Source: Pelagimonas sp.
GTDB lineage: Bacteria > Pseudomonadota > Alphaproteobacteria > Rhodobacterales > Rhodobacteraceae
Assembly (NCBI GenBank): GCA_025210345.1
Contig: JAOARX010000025.1
Location: 1-64,000, forward strand
Reading direction: 5' to 3'
Length of the DNA: 64,000 nucleotides
The notes below the pieces were generated by a model. The model worked only from the letters and a program-made list of their open reading frames with translations. It did no database searches and had not been told where the DNA came from. The position numbers and the translations under genes were made by a program. Positions within the stretch are counted from its first letter, which is position 1, and every line of letters starts with the position of its first letter. Below, piece after piece: positions 46,961 through 63,525 of the stretch.

Positions 46961-48394
46961 TCACCCTGCCCCAAGGTCGGATCCGGCCACCGGCGGCGCA
47001 TCGGGTTTGACCGCCTTGGCTTTTGGGGGTCTGGCCGGGCCATACCAGTCTTCGTTGCGGGTGGCGATCATCGTCACCGCCAGTGCAAAAAACGCAAGGG
47101 TCGATCCCGCCAACAGCGCGTAATCCGCTGATTTCAAAATCAGATATAGCACCGCGTAAACGATCACCAATGCGGTGCTGAGCACCCAGACCCGGCGCCC
47201 AAGCTTAAGCGCCACAACCCCGAAAAAGGTGAGCAAACCAATCACCGCGCCCGCAGAAATCAGGTAACTGACCTCGAAACCCAGATGCTCGGCATAGGCC
47301 ACCATCAACAGCACAAAGACCGTCTGCGCCAGCCCCACAAGGATGTATTGCACCGGATGGGCCGGGCGCTGATCCGTGGCCCGCGCCCCCACCTTTTCGG
47401 TCAGCAAAATGGTCAGAAAGGTCAGCGCAATGAACAAGATCCCATAGCGCGCCGCGCGATAGGCCTTTTGATAGAAATCATTGGGCTCGATCAGCCGAAC
47501 ACCAAAGGACATCTCGTTGGAGCGGGCCCGCCCGCTGCTGTCCTCGCGGGCGACATGCGGCAGGCTGCGCGCCAGATGCGGGATGGTCCAATGGGCACGA
47601 AAGCCCGCGTCGCTGACCTCATGTTCATTGGGCAAAAACCCCCCGGCAAAACTGGGATGCGGCCAGTCACTGGTCATGGTGATCTGGGATGTCCGCCCCA
47701 CCGGCGCGATGAACAGCTCTTGTGCGCCGTTGAACCCAAGGCTGAGGTCATAGAGCTTGGTCCCGCGCGGATCCCCCGTCGCCACCCAGAACCCGGCATC
47801 CTCGGTAAAGGGTTCGGCCATCAGGCTTTCGCCATCTGCCAGGATCTCGGCCTGCCCGCGCAGGGCCCGGTTCGATGACACGCGTATGCGGATCTCGGTC
47901 TCATCCCACAGCAATTTATGCTCTTGGTCGATCACCTGATTCACAAGATCCAGATCAAAGTCGAACTGCGCCGTGGTGGAGGCCTGATAGACAGGGGCGC
48001 GAAAGATCCCCCGGCGGCGGATTTCGGTTTGGGTGGCGATGGTGACGTCAAACCGTTCAGGGAAGAGGTAGACGGGATTGACCCGATCCACCCGCGGTTC
48101 CTGTACATTTTCCTGTAGCGGCACGTCTGAAACCGGATCACGCAAAACAGCCCCGCTTTCCGGGTCCCGCTTAGTTTTGCGCACCGTCACCGTATAGTGC
48201 CGCTCGACCGGGATCACCATCACCGGCCCTGACAGGCGCTGGGCCCCGCCCCATTCCGCGCCGACCGTCTGGATGGTGCTTTGCGAATAGCGCTTGCGCC
48301 CATCGATCACCTCGGCGGCGAAGAACAGTGGGATAAACATGAACAGGGTCAACAGACCCACAATGGCAAAACGCCACCCGGCGGATTTTAACAT
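46961..48394 (-). CDS. creD: CreD family inner-membrane protein
   Basis: 477 residues. One N-terminal membrane helix (about 8-30), a large periplasmic domain (with GAEWGGAQRLSGPVMVIPV), and about five C-terminal helices, the usual CreD shape. In E. coli CreD is induced by CreBC, but no creBC genes are adjacent here. The role in the envelope is unclear. The gene ends 70 bp before the ThiF/MoeB start, with a strong hairpin between them. Confidence 0.9.
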   Translation of the reverse strand: MLKSAGWRFAIVGLLTLFMFIPLFFAAEVIDGRKRYSQSTIQTVGAEWGGAQRLSGPVMVIPVERHYTVTVRKTKRDPESGAVLRDPVSDVPLQENVQEPRVDRVNPVYLFPERFDVTIATQTEIRRRGIFRAPVYQASTTAQFDFDLDLVNQVIDQEHKLLWDETEIRIRVSSNRALRGQAEILADGESLMAEPFTEDAGFWVATGDPRGTKLYDLSLGFNGAQELFIAPVGRTSQITMTSDWPHPSFAGGFLPNEHEVSDAGFRAHWTIPHLARSLPHVAREDSSGRARSNEMSFGVRLIEPNDFYQKAYRAARYGILFIALTFLTILLTEKVGARATDQRPAHPVQYILVGLAQTVFVLLMVAYAEHLGFEVSYLISAGAVIGLLTFFGVVALKLGRRVWVLSTALVIVYAVLYLILKSADYALLAGSTLAFFALAVTMIATRNEDWYGPARPPKAKAVKPDAPPVAGSDLGAG

Positions 48395-48559
48395 AACGGC
48401 ACCTCAAACCAATTTGTCGCCACACGATCACAGGCCCCCGGATACGTCCAGTCAGACATTCCCGCCCTCTCAGGGATGGCAAATTTCAGCCCACACAGGA
48501 AAATCCGTGCTAGGCTTCCCCTGCGGAAACACGCGCAAATCATTTATTTGGAGGAGATT

Positions 48560-49003
48560 ATGAAGACACTCGTACCGGCCGTTATGGCCCTTGCCCTCTC
48601 TGCCAGCGCCCTCATCGCAGGCGGAGACACCCCCGCCCCCGAAGGCGCCAAGGTCTATTTCATCGGGCTTGCGGATGGGGACACCGTGCAATCACCGCTG
48701 ACCATTGCCTTTGGTCTTGAGAACATGGGCGTCGCGCCTGCGGGCGTCGAAAAGGACGGCACCGGGCACCACCATCTGCTGATTGACCGCCCGCCGCTGG
48801 GTCAGGGGGAAGACGGCGCAGACGAGCTGACCTATGGCCTGCCGGCAGATGACCACCACAAACATTTCGGTGGCGGTCAGACCCAGGTCACGCTTGAGCT
48901 TGAACCGGGCAAGCACACGCTGCAGCTGGTGATGGGGGACGCGGGCCACGTGCCGCACAGCACCCCGGTGACGTCTGATATGATCACCATCATCGTCGAA
49001 TAA
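48560..49003 (+). CDS. DUF4399 exported protein
   Basis: 147 residues. Signal peptide of about 20 residues (cleavage near LIA). The mature part VYFIGLADGDTVQSPLTIAF then GTGHHHLLID and a later DDHHKHFGGGQT is the DUF4399 pattern; the His clusters suggest metal or ligand binding. Small periplasmic beta-sandwich expected. GGAGGAG lies 3-9 bp upstream of the ATG. It is convergent with the dioxygenase gene, whose end is 1 bp away. Confidence 0.88.
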   Translation: MKTLVPAVMALALSASALIAGGDTPAPEGAKVYFIGLADGDTVQSPLTIAFGLENMGVAPAGVEKDGTGHHHLLIDRPPLGQGEDGADELTYGLPADDHHKHFGGGQTQVTLELEPGKHTLQLVMGDAGHVPHSTPVTSDMITIIVE

Positions 49004-49004
49004 C

Positions 49005-49799
49005 CTATCCAAACCGATAGCCCGAGGCCGTCACCCCACCAAACAGATCACGGTCGTGATAGATCCGGGTGGCGGTCTCATCTTCGGCGGCGCCAAGCGC
49101 GGCAAAGATCGGGACCAGGTGATCTTCTTGCGCGTGGCAATCGCGGGCATGGGGGGCCTGCTCCCAATTGACCAACGCCCCGGTGCGCGCGCTCGCGGGC
49201 AGGGCCAGCGTGTCATGCAGCCAGCGATCAAAGGCCTGTGACGGCTTTTTTGCAGTCGGTCCAAAGGCCCGCAGGTTGTGATAGCTTAGCCCCGACCCCA
49301 CGATCAACACGCCCTCATCGCGCAGCGGCGCCAGCGCGCGGCCCATGGCAAAATGCGCCCCAGGATCATAGGATTTCAAAATAGAGAGCTGGAACAGCGG
49401 CATATCCGCCTGCGGGTACATCACGTGCATCGGCACAAAGGTCCCGTGATCATAGCCCTGTGTGCCGTCCCAGGCGGTCTCGATCCCGGCGCCTTCCAAC
49501 AGGTCCACAACATAGGCCGCCATCTCCGGATCACCGGGTGCCGGATAGCGCACATCATAGGTTTCCGGGGGAAACCCGTGATAGTCATAGACCATCGGCG
49601 GGGTTTCCCCGCTCATCACCGTGGCCACAGGGGTTTCCCAATGGCCAGAGATCATCAGCACCGATTTGGGCCGTTCCGGCAGATCCTGCACCATCTGTTT
49701 GAGCGAGGCTTCGAGATTGCGGAATTCTTGCCGCATGGACGGCACCCAAGGCCAGGGCCCGCCACCATGCGAGATGAAAAACGTCGGAAGTTTTGCCAT
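49005..49799 (-). CDS. DODA-type extradiol aromatic ring-opening dioxygenase
   Basis: 264 residues of the LigB/YgiD family. Metal ligands are expected from ISHGGGP (near residue 11), SGHWE (near 53) and the HGTFVP region; HAQEDHLVP carries a further conserved His. Zinc- or iron-dependent enzymes of this type cleave DOPA or other catechols. Substrate unknown. AAGGGAACGG lies upstream. Confidence 0.9.
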   Translation of the reverse strand: MAKLPTFFISHGGGPWPWVPSMRQEFRNLEASLKQMVQDLPERPKSVLMISGHWETPVATVMSGETPPMVYDYHGFPPETYDVRYPAPGDPEMAAYVVDLLEGAGIETAWDGTQGYDHGTFVPMHVMYPQADMPLFQLSILKSYDPGAHFAMGRALAPLRDEGVLIVGSGLSYHNLRAFGPTAKKPSQAFDRWLHDTLALPASARTGALVNWEQAPHARDCHAQEDHLVPIFAALGAAEDETATRIYHDRDLFGGVTASGYRFG

Positions 49800-49926
49800 G
49801 ACCGTTCCCTTGTCTCTGTCTGCATCTCAGATGCGCCCGACAGGGATAGCGAACAAGTCCTGACAAAGTGCGACTGCGCACAGGTTGTGTGCCCGGCTTG
49901 ACCCCGGCGCAGTCTTTATTCCCGGA

Positions 49927-51975
<2,049 letters not shown>

Positions 51976-52214
51976 TCACAAAAGACAAGAACCGCCGGAC
52001 TGTCACCCGCAAACGTGACGTCACAGAAAGGTTTACGCAAAGCAACGGCTGCGTAAGCCGCGCCGCTCCGCGCGGGGGCTGTTGCGCGGCCGCCAGTGGG
52101 GATATTAGCCAAAGAGATGAAACCAGGCCTGTTTCAGGTCAGTGCCGGGAATTGCCCGTGTAAGGGATGCGTGTTTTGTGTTGGACAAGACGCAGCGCCA
52201 CAAAATATGGGGGC

Positions 52215-52829
52215 CTAGATCTTGCGCGCCACGACAAAGTGGCTTGGCAGGGATTTGGGGTAATCTCCGGTTTCCATGATCTCAAACCCCGCCTGCGCGA
52301 TCATTTCTTCGATCTTGGTGCTCCGCCAGAAAAACACGGGCTTGGGGGCCTTGCCCACCAGTTGCATCCCGCGCACCAGCGGCCAAAGAAACCACTTGTG
52401 ACCAAGCGCTGGGGTTTTGGAGATGAACAGACCGCCATCGGCAAGCATGTCGTGGATATGCGCAAAGGTGGCCGCGGGATCATCGACAAGGTGGAACAGA
52501 TTGAACCCCAACACCGCATCGTAACGATCAGTGCCGCCCGCCTGCGCCGCTTGCGCGACTTCGAAGCGCAAATTGGGCTGATCACCGATCTTGGCCTGCG
52601 CAATGGCGATCATTTCGGCAGCGAAATCGGTGCCGACCATCTCACCGACATGCGGGGCAAGCGTAACGGCGGTCGACCCGGTCCCGCACCCCAGTTCCAG
52701 CACGCGCATTTGTGCGGTCAGCCAGTGGCGCACACGGTCCAGCGTCGCCTCATAGGCCGCCTGATCCCCCACGGGGCGGGCGGCGTATTTCTGGGCGATC
52801 TTGTTCCAAAAGGCGGGCGCGTCGGTCAT
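52215..52829 (-). CDS. Class I SAM-dependent methyltransferase
   Basis: 204 residues. VLELGCGTGSTAVTLAPHVG is SAM motif I; VGTDFAAEMIAIA and YDAVLGFNLFHLVDD follow. The C-terminal half has hydrophobic stretches (FLWPLVRGMQLVGKAP), hinting at a lipid-like substrate. ATG 52829 follows AAGGACA; a longer frame upstream of it looks non-coding. Confidence 0.88.
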   Translation of the reverse strand: MTDAPAFWNKIAQKYAARPVGDQAAYEATLDRVRHWLTAQMRVLELGCGTGSTAVTLAPHVGEMVGTDFAAEMIAIAQAKIGDQPNLRFEVAQAAQAGGTDRYDAVLGFNLFHLVDDPAATFAHIHDMLADGGLFISKTPALGHKWFLWPLVRGMQLVGKAPKPVFFWRSTKIEEMIAQAGFEIMETGDYPKSLPSHFVVARKI

Positions 52830-53147
52830 AGGGCTGTCCTTGAAATCGAAAGGCGTCTTACAAGAGTTAGGATCGCCAAGGCCCCGATGCAACCGCAGAC
52901 CCGGAACAGAACCCTCTGCGCGCTCGCCACCCGCGATTGATGCACCTGAGATACCGGGCAGGCCAGGAACATCCCCGTGCCTCGAATGCGGCTGGCCGCG
53001 CATGGCAAAGGTCGGACAGGACACCTGACCAAGCGCGCGCAGGAACAGGCTGATCCGGTCGACTTTATGATTGATGGGGTGGCCATCGGGTTCCGCTTTG
53101 AGGAACTTGGGGGAAAGCCGGGGCAGGCCCTCAGCCGCCCCAAAGAT
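52830..53147. other. Intergenic region between the methyltransferase and msrA
   Basis: 318 bp. Open frames here have no start signal or known domain and overlap msrA on the other strand. I see no clear terminator or regulatory site. Confidence 0.5.
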
Positions 53148-53648
53148 TTATCCGCGTTTGGGCAACACCCAATCCTGACGCGGGAAATGGCAGGTATAGC
53201 CGTTGGGGATCCGCTCAAGATAGTCCTGATGCTCGGGCTCGGCCTCCCAGAAATCGCCCACGGGTTCCAGTTCGGTCACCACCTTGCCGGGCCACAGCCC
53301 GCTGGCGTTCACATCGGCGATCGTATCCAGGGCGACCTGCTTTTGTGCCTCGTCCACGTGGTAAATGGCCGAGCGATAGCTCATCCCGATGTCATTTCCC
53401 TGGCGGTCACGCGTGGTGGGATCATGGATTTGAAAGAAGAACTCCAACAGCGTACGATAGCTGATCTTATCCGGGTCGAACAGGATCTCGATCCCCTCGG
53501 CGTGGGTGCCGTGATTGCGATAGGTTGCATTGGGCACATCCCCGCCCGTATAGCCCACACGGGTCGCCGTCACACCGGGAAGCTTGCGGATCAGATCCTG
53601 CATGCCCCAAAAACAGCCCCCCGCCAAAACCGCGCGTTGTTCGGTCAT
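53148..53648 (-). CDS. msrA: Peptide methionine-(S)-sulfoxide reductase MsrA
   Basis: 166 residues. The catalytic motif GCFWG (11-15) carries the nucleophilic Cys; [22 protein letters not shown] is the conserved substrate-binding segment. It repairs the S-epimer of oxidised methionine. The ATG overlaps the msrB stop (ATGA). Confidence 0.96.
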   Translation of the reverse strand: MTEQRAVLAGGCFWGMQDLIRKLPGVTATRVGYTGGDVPNATYRNHGTHAEGIEILFDPDKISYRTLLEFFFQIHDPTTRDRQGNDIGMSYRSAIYHVDEAQKQVALDTIADVNASGLWPGKVVTELEPVGDFWEAEPEHQDYLERIPNGYTCHFPRQDWVLPKRG

Positions 53649-54094
53649 GTGACGTCCTCCACCTGGTCGATATACTGGCCATAGCCCTCTGCCTCCATCT
53701 CATCGCGATGGACAAAGCGCAAGGCGGCCGAGTTGATGCAATACCGCAGCCCGCCGCGGTCCGGCGGCCCATCGGGGAACACGTGGCCCAAGTGGCTGTC
53801 CCCATGCCGCGAGCGCACCTCGGTGCGGATCATGCCATGGGTCGTGTCGCGCAATTCGACGATATGCGCGTCTTCGACGGGTTTCACGAAACTGGGCCAG
53901 CCACAGCCCGATTCATATTTCGAAGAGGACACAAACAGCGGCTCGCCGGATACCACGTCAACATAAAGCCCGGGGTCTTTGGTCTCAAGGTACTTGCCGG
54001 TTCCCGGACGCTCGGTCCCGTTTTCCTGCGTGATCCGGTGCTGCTCGGGGGTGAGCGCCGCAAGCGCTTCGGCGGTCTTCTTGTACTGGGTCAT
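53645..54094 (-). CDS. msrB: Peptide methionine-(R)-sulfoxide reductase MsrB
   Basis: 149 residues. [23 protein letters not shown] [15 protein letters not shown] and [11 protein letters not shown] with the catalytic Cys are present. The two zinc-binding CxxC pairs of E. coli MsrB are replaced ([11 protein letters not shown] in place of CxxCG), so this is the zinc-free form. ATG 54094 follows AGAGG; an upstream GTG is less likely. The first gene of the msrB-msrA operon, with an inverted repeat at its predicted promoter. Confidence 0.95.
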   Translation of the reverse strand: MTQYKKTAEALAALTPEQHRITQENGTERPGTGKYLETKDPGLYVDVVSGEPLFVSSSKYESGCGWPSFVKPVEDAHIVELRDTTHGMIRTEVRSRHGDSHLGHVFPDGPPDRGGLRYCINSAALRFVHRDEMEAEGYGQYIDQVEDVT

Positions 54095-54122
54095 TGGCAC
54101 CTCTTGGTCTCTGTTCGCCCGG

Positions 54123-54164
54123 TTAATCTAACCATTCTCAGAACGTTTCAAACCCTCTTGAAAC
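54123..54164 (-). promoter_or_regulatory. Predicted msrBA promoter with inverted-repeat operator candidate
   Basis: GTTTCAA (54145-54151), 6-bp spacer, TTGAAAC (54158-54164) is a perfect inverted repeat. On the minus strand TTGAAA (54151-54146) also serves as a -35, with a 17-bp spacer and GATTAA (54128-54123) as a -10. A repressor bound there would block the promoter. Confidence 0.45.
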
Positions 54165-54317
54165 ACCCCTGACAGATCCGTGTTCATGCCTTGATCCTGC
54201 CGCATTGGGTTGCCATCTAAGGCGTGAGTGACACTATTTTTCTCCCAAGAAATTCGGTGTCGCTCCGGGTGCCGGGATGGCAGCCTGGCGCCCGTTCCTG
54301 CCCCTGCGCGATCTGGC

Positions 54318-55358
54318 TCACAGCCGCGCAACCGCCCAGCCCGCCGCATCACGCACGACCTCATCCGCATCATTCAACAGGGCCTGCGCCGTGGGTTTCA
54401 ACGCCGCGTCACCCGAATTTCCGATGGCATACAACACGTTGCGCACAAAGCGGTTGCGTCCCACGCGCTTGATGGGGCTGCCCGAGAAGAACGCCCGAAA
54501 CCCCGCGTCATCCAGCCCGGCCAACTCCGCCAGACGCGGCGCGCGCAGGTCTTGGCGGGCGTGGTACTTGGCCTCATGCGCCTTTTGCGCGAACTTGTTC
54601 CACGGACAGGCCGACAGGCAATCATCACAGCCATAGATGTGATTGCCCAGAAGCGGGCGCAGATCTTCGTCCACCGGTCCGTGATGTTCGATGGTCAGAT
54701 AGGAAATGCAGCGGCGCGCGTCCATCTGATAGGGCGCAGGAAAGGCTCCGGTGGGGCAGGCATCCAGACAGGCACGGCACGATCCACAATGATCCACCTC
54801 GGTCTGATCCACCGGCAGATCCAATGTCGTAAAGACCGACCCCAGGAAAAACCAACTCCCCAACGCGCGGCTTACAAGATTGGTATGCTTGCCCTGCCAG
54901 CCCAACCCCGCCGCCATGCCCAGCGCCTTTTCCGGCACCGGGGCCGTATCGACAAAGACCTTGATCTGCGCTGTCTCCCCCTGCCGCGCGGCCTCTTCAA
55001 TCAGCCACCGCCCCAGCCGCTTCAACCGTTTCTTGGCCACATCGTGGTAATCGCGGTTTTGGGCATAGACGCTGATGGCCCCGCGATCGGGCTGGCGCAC
55101 AACCTCCATCGGATCGAAATCCGGGCCGTAGTTCTCGGCCAGCATGATCACCGACCGCGCCTCGGGCCACAGCACATCGGGTGCGCCGCGCCAATGCATG
55201 CGCTCGGCCATCCATTCCATCTGCCCATGATGACCCGCCTCGACAAAGGCCTGCAAACGGCCCATCACCTGCGGCACATCCCAAGGGCGACAGATCCGCA
55301 AGGCCGAAAAACCAACCTCAGATGACATGGCTTCCAGACGTGACCGAAACTCTTGCAC
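54318..55358 (-). CDS. queG: Epoxyqueuosine reductase QueG
   Basis: 346 residues from the chosen start. Cobalamin- and 4Fe-4S-dependent reduction of epoxyqueuosine to queuosine in tRNA. Two 4Fe-4S motifs are present: [16 protein letters not shown] and [13 protein letters not shown]; upstream are [33 protein letters not shown] and [15 protein letters not shown]-like tail ends the protein. The start GTG 55358 is inferred from family N-termini; an ATG at 55328 is an alternative, and codons further upstream run into the GST gene. Confidence 0.92.
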   Translation of the reverse strand: MQEFRSRLEAMSSEVGFSALRICRPWDVPQVMGRLQAFVEAGHHGQMEWMAERMHWRGAPDVLWPEARSVIMLAENYGPDFDPMEVVRQPDRGAISVYAQNRDYHDVAKKRLKRLGRWLIEEAARQGETAQIKVFVDTAPVPEKALGMAAGLGWQGKHTNLVSRALGSWFFLGSVFTTLDLPVDQTEVDHCGSCRACLDACPTGAFPAPYQMDARRCISYLTIEHHGPVDEDLRPLLGNHIYGCDDCLSACPWNKFAQKAHEAKYHARQDLRAPRLAELAGLDDAGFRAFFSGSPIKRVGRNRFVRNVLYAIGNSGDAALKPTAQALLNDADEVVRDAAGWAVARL

Positions 55359-55459
55359 AACGCGCCCTTCATCTCTTTGGAAATATCCCGGGGAGTCACA
55401 TCGCAGATGTGGCGGGGCAGAGCCCCTGCCCGGTTTTACCCGGAAAACCCTGGTCCGGT

Positions 55460-56125
55460 CTAGAAATCCAGATCCGCGTAATGCGCGGGCGGCGGAAAGC
55501 CCGGCACCTGGTCCGCGAGGATCCGACGAAACGCCGGGCGCGACTTGATCTTGGCGTACCAGTCTTTCACCACGTCTGAGCGGTTCCAATCCACGTCGGA
55601 AATATAGTCCAACGCGCTCAGATGTGCCGCCGCCGCGAAATCAGCCAGGGTCATATTGTCCCCGGCCAGCCAACGACGATGATCCAAAAGCCACGCCATA
55701 TAGTCCAGATGATACTTGATCGCGCGCGCCCCGGATTTCACGTTGCTGCTGTCCGGAAAGCCCTGTTTCATCACCTTTTTGTTCACCCGCTCATACAGCA
55801 GTTTCGACGTAACTTCGTGGTGAAACTTGTCATCGAACCATGACACAAGCCGCCGCACTTCGAAACGCGCATCCGGGGTTTTGGGCATCAGGGCCGGTTC
55901 GGGGTATTTTTCCTCAAGCCATTCACAGATCGCACTGCTTTCGGTCAGGATCAGCCCATCAATCTTGAGCACTGGCACTTTGCCCGCCGGGTTGCGACGC
56001 AGGAAATCCGGGTCTTGCTCCCAATAGCGTTCTTCCGCCAGTTCACATTCGATTTTCTTTTCGGCAAGGCTCAACCGCACCTTGCGGCAGAACGGAGACA
56101 GCGGAACGTGATAGAGCTTGGCCAT
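55460..56125 (-). CDS. Glutathione S-transferase family protein
   Basis: 221 residues. The thioredoxin-like domain opens [20 protein letters not shown] with a CPFC-like SPFC turn; the cis-Pro region is [10 protein letters not shown] and the [14 protein letters not shown] segment binds glutathione. The helical domain follows ([20 protein letters not shown]). Substrate unknown. Upstream of queG on the same strand, with a gap of about 100 bp. Confidence 0.9.
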   Translation of the reverse strand: MAKLYHVPLSPFCRKVRLSLAEKKIECELAEERYWEQDPDFLRRNPAGKVPVLKIDGLILTESSAICEWLEEKYPEPALMPKTPDARFEVRRLVSWFDDKFHHEVTSKLLYERVNKKVMKQGFPDSSNVKSGARAIKYHLDYMAWLLDHRRWLAGDNMTLADFAAAAHLSALDYISDVDWNRSDVVKDWYAKIKSRPAFRRILADQVPGFPPPAHYADLDF

Positions 56126-56187
56126 GAATTTCCCGAACGGTTGAATTGCCCCTTCCTATGCCGCGATCGCGCCGCAGTTTCAAGCGG

Positions 56188-56952
56188 TCAGCGGCTTTCG
56201 AAACAATCGTCGCGCCCGTCCTTGCGAATTGTCGCTGCCCCGTCGCGGATCTGTCGCGCCTTGCGTTTCATCGCCTCTGTCGGGCGCGCGGCATTGCGTT
56301 TTTTCGGACTGGGCAGCACCGTCGCAAGAACCGCGGCCTGCGCCGGGCCAAGCTGGTCCGGGGCCACGCCGAAATAGCGTTGCGCCGCTGCTTCGATGCC
56401 GAAAACCCCGGTGTCGAATTCAGCGATATTCAGATAGACCTCAAGGATGCGGCGCTTGGACCATGTCAGTTCGACCACCGGGGTCAGCACCGCCTCAAGC
56501 GCCTTGCGCAGATAGCTGCGCCCCTGCCACAAGAACACATTCTTGACCGTCTGTTGGGTAATGGTGCTGCCGCCGCGCGCGCCGCCCGCATCAATCGCCG
56601 CGCGGATCGCCCCCACGTCAAATCCCCAGTGGCCGCAGAAATTGGCATCTTCGGCCACAACCACACTGCGCAGCACGACCGGTGCGATCTCTTCGATGGG
56701 CACCCAGGCGCGGTCGATGCTTCCCAGCCTTTGTTGCTCGGACCACATGGTATGGGTGATGGGCGGGTTCAACACGCTGAACAGCAAGACCAAAGCCAAC
56801 AAAGCAATCCCTCCGAACAAAATGACACGCAAAATCATGCGCCGCAGCCAGCGCAATGGCCGACGCACGGTGCGCTCGATCGCTGCGCCGATCCCACGCT
56901 GCAGCGCATTGCCTGTTTTGCGGGATTTACCCCTGCCTGCCTTACTTGCCAT
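56188..56952 (-). CDS. mtgA: Monofunctional peptidoglycan glycosyltransferase MtgA
   Basis: 254 residues. Basic N-terminus, one membrane helix (about 40-60), then the GT51 domain: VVAEDANFCGHWGFD with the catalytic Glu, GGSTITQQTVKNVFL, and KRRILEVYLNIAEFD. It polymerises lipid II glycan chains. The final segment has Lys/Arg-rich residues. No penicillin-binding domain follows, so it is the monofunctional form. Confidence 0.95.
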   Translation of the reverse strand: MASKAGRGKSRKTGNALQRGIGAAIERTVRRPLRWLRRMILRVILFGGIALLALVLLFSVLNPPITHTMWSEQQRLGSIDRAWVPIEEIAPVVLRSVVVAEDANFCGHWGFDVGAIRAAIDAGGARGGSTITQQTVKNVFLWQGRSYLRKALEAVLTPVVELTWSKRRILEVYLNIAEFDTGVFGIEAAAQRYFGVAPDQLGPAQAAVLATVLPSPKKRNAARPTEAMKRKARQIRDGAATIRKDGRDDCFESR

Positions 56953-57103
56953 ACATTGGTTGTAGGGGCTGCATGCCCCCCGAGCAAGCGTTCACAACGC
57001 CCGCTCTCTCTCCAACCCGCGGGCGGGCCCTTGCAAACAGCTCACTCCGGTTGGCCTGCAATCTGCTTCGCCCCTCAGGGCGGGCCGAAACTATTGTTGC
57101 AAC

Positions 57104-57135
57104 AAAAAAGGCCCAGGGTTTCCCCCGGGCCCTTT
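57104..57135 (-). terminator. Terminator of gltB
   Basis: On the minus strand AAAGGGCCCGGGGG folds back onto CCCTGGGCCTTTTTT with a small bulge, ending in six T. It lies 18 bp after gltB. Confidence 0.8.
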
Positions 57136-57152
57136 CCATTCCAAACGCGGGC

Positions 57153-61682
<4,530 letters not shown>

Positions 61683-61862
61683 GGCTAGGTTCCTCCATGA
61701 AGGCCACAGGGGCCGTGATATTCGACATCCCCTCTGTTCGAGGGGCGCGCCCGACCCGGGGTGGGCGCATGAAACTTTGATCTGGCCACGCGATCAGACG
61801 CGGTGTGCCCTTTCAGCGGTGCGCAACTTCACCAAAGCGCCCCCGGCGGAGGGCGGCCCGGT
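61683..61862. other. gltD-gltB intergenic region
   Basis: 180 bp between gltD and gltB, both minus strand. It holds a hairpin GCGCCC-N10-GGGCGC (61747-61752, 61763-61768). No T tract follows, so it may be an attenuator or processing site rather than a terminator. Confidence 0.4.
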
Positions 61863-63299
61863 TTATTCCGCCGCCACAGCCGCCTTGGCGTTCAAATCGG
61901 CCAGCAGCGCCTCGGCGCAATCGCGGCCATCCTTGATCGCCCAGACCACCAAAGACGCCCCGCGCACGATGTCCCCCACCGCATAGACGCCTTCGGCATC
62001 AGTGCGGCCTGTGGTGAACTCGGCCTTGACGGTGCCCCAGCGGGTCAGCGCAAGATCTTCGCAGCCCCAGAGGTTCAGATCCTCGGGCTCAAACCCAAGC
62101 GCCTTGACCACCAGGTCGGCGGGCTCATCGTAATCCGCGCCTTCGATCACTTCGGGGCTTTGACGGCCCGACGCATCGGGTGCGCCCAGACGCATTTTCT
62201 GTACGATCACAGCACTGACAGCTTCGTCACCCTTGAACCCTTTGGGGGCGGTAAGCCACTCAAAGATAACGCCTTCTTCTTCGGCATTCTGGGTTTCACG
62301 CTGCGAACCTGGCATGTTGGCACGGTCGCGGCGATACAGGCATTTGACGCTTTCGGCGCCCTGACGAATGGCAGTGCGCACACAGTCCATCGCCGTGTCA
62401 CCCCCGCCGATCACGACAACCTTTTTGCCCTCGGCGTTCAGCTCACCGCTGTCATATTCGGCAACCGTGTCGCCAAAGTTCGCCACGCGGTTCGACGCGG
62501 TCAGATAGTCAATCGCCTTGACGATCCCCTTTGCACCGGCACCGGGCCCACCCAGGTCACGGCTTTTGTAGACGCCGGTGGCGATGATCACGGCGTCGTG
62601 CTTGCCACGGATCTCTTCAAAGGAAATATCCTCACCGATATTGCAGTTCATCACGAACTCAACACCGCTGTGTTCCAGCTGTTTGTTGCGGCGCATGACC
62701 ACATCTTTTTCCAGCTTGAAACCCGGAATCCCATAGGTCAGCAGCCCGCCCGCGCGGTCATAGCGGTCATAGACCGTCACCTGAACACCGGCACGACGCA
62801 GCATGTCCGCCGCCGCAAGGCCACCGGGGCCCGCGCCAATGATGCCAACGGATTCTGTGCGCTCCCGAGCAGGCTTGACCGGCTGCACCCAGCCGTTTTC
62901 CCAAGCGGTATCCGTGATGTACTTTTCGACCGCGCCGATGGTCACGGTCTCATGGCCGGATTGTTCGATGACGCAGTTGCCTTCGCACAGACGGTCCTGC
63001 GGGCAGATGCGACCACAGATTTCCGGAAAGGTGTTGGTGGCCTGAGAGACCTCATAGGCCTCTTGCAAACGGCCCGTCGCGGTCAGGCGCAGCCAGTCCG
63101 GGATATTGTTGTGCAGCGGGCAGTGCGAGTGGCAATAGGGCACGCCACATTGCGAACAGCGGCTTGCTTGCTCTTCGGCCTTGGCCTGTGCGAAGCCTGC
63201 ATAAATCTCATCGAAATCTTCTTTGCGCACATCTGCACCACGCTTTTCGGGCATGGCGCGCTCGACGTTCACAAATTTCAACATTGGCTGCTTGGCCAT
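61863..63299 (-). CDS. gltD: Glutamate synthase (NADPH) small subunit
   Basis: 478 residues. N-terminal 4Fe-4S region SRCSQCGVPYCHSHCPLHN and CGRICPQDRLCEGNC, then FAD-binding GIIGAGPGGLAAADMLRRAG and NADPH-binding VVVIGGGDTAMDC. It passes electrons from NADPH to GltB. Unlike E. coli, gltD comes before gltB here. AAGGCCCG precedes the ATG. The 226-bp region upstream is shared with the divergent uppP. Confidence 0.98.
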   Translation of the reverse strand: MAKQPMLKFVNVERAMPEKRGADVRKEDFDEIYAGFAQAKAEEQASRCSQCGVPYCHSHCPLHNNIPDWLRLTATGRLQEAYEVSQATNTFPEICGRICPQDRLCEGNCVIEQSGHETVTIGAVEKYITDTAWENGWVQPVKPARERTESVGIIGAGPGGLAAADMLRRAGVQVTVYDRYDRAGGLLTYGIPGFKLEKDVVMRRNKQLEHSGVEFVMNCNIGEDISFEEIRGKHDAVIIATGVYKSRDLGGPGAGAKGIVKAIDYLTASNRVANFGDTVAEYDSGELNAEGKKVVVIGGGDTAMDCVRTAIRQGAESVKCLYRRDRANMPGSQRETQNAEEEGVIFEWLTAPKGFKGDEAVSAVIVQKMRLGAPDASGRQSPEVIEGADYDEPADLVVKALGFEPEDLNLWGCEDLALTRWGTVKAEFTTGRTDAEGVYAVGDIVRGASLVVWAIKDGRDCAEALLADLNAKAAVAAE

Positions 63300-63525
63300 G
63301 AGTTCGGGCCTTTCTAGCTGAAGTGCATTGGACTTTACGCTATATATAAGGTCGAACCGGAATGAAAGTCATAATTGCTTACCTATATTGCGTTTTTTGG
63401 CCCGCCACCCTGGCACCGCCCCCGAATTGTCCCGATTTTTAGGTCCGATACGGTTGTATTAATCCGCTTTCCATTTCGAAACAATCAGTTATACGTCAAC
63501 ACATATTCAGACAAAGGTCCGCGAC
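63300..63525. other. Divergent gltD-uppP promoter region
   Basis: 226 bp between gltD (minus) and uppP (plus). An AT-rich TATATATA block at 63341-63348 may be the gltD -10, but no good -35 fits. It should hold both promoters; I cannot assign NtrC- or FNR-type sites. Confidence 0.4.

Noticed and set aside
52977..53684. 235-residue plus-strand frame over the msrA region
   Set aside because: Runs antisense to msrA and the spacer, with no known motif or start signal.
61803..63317. 504-residue open frame opposite gltD
   Set aside because: Shadow of gltD caused by third-position GC bias; no domain.
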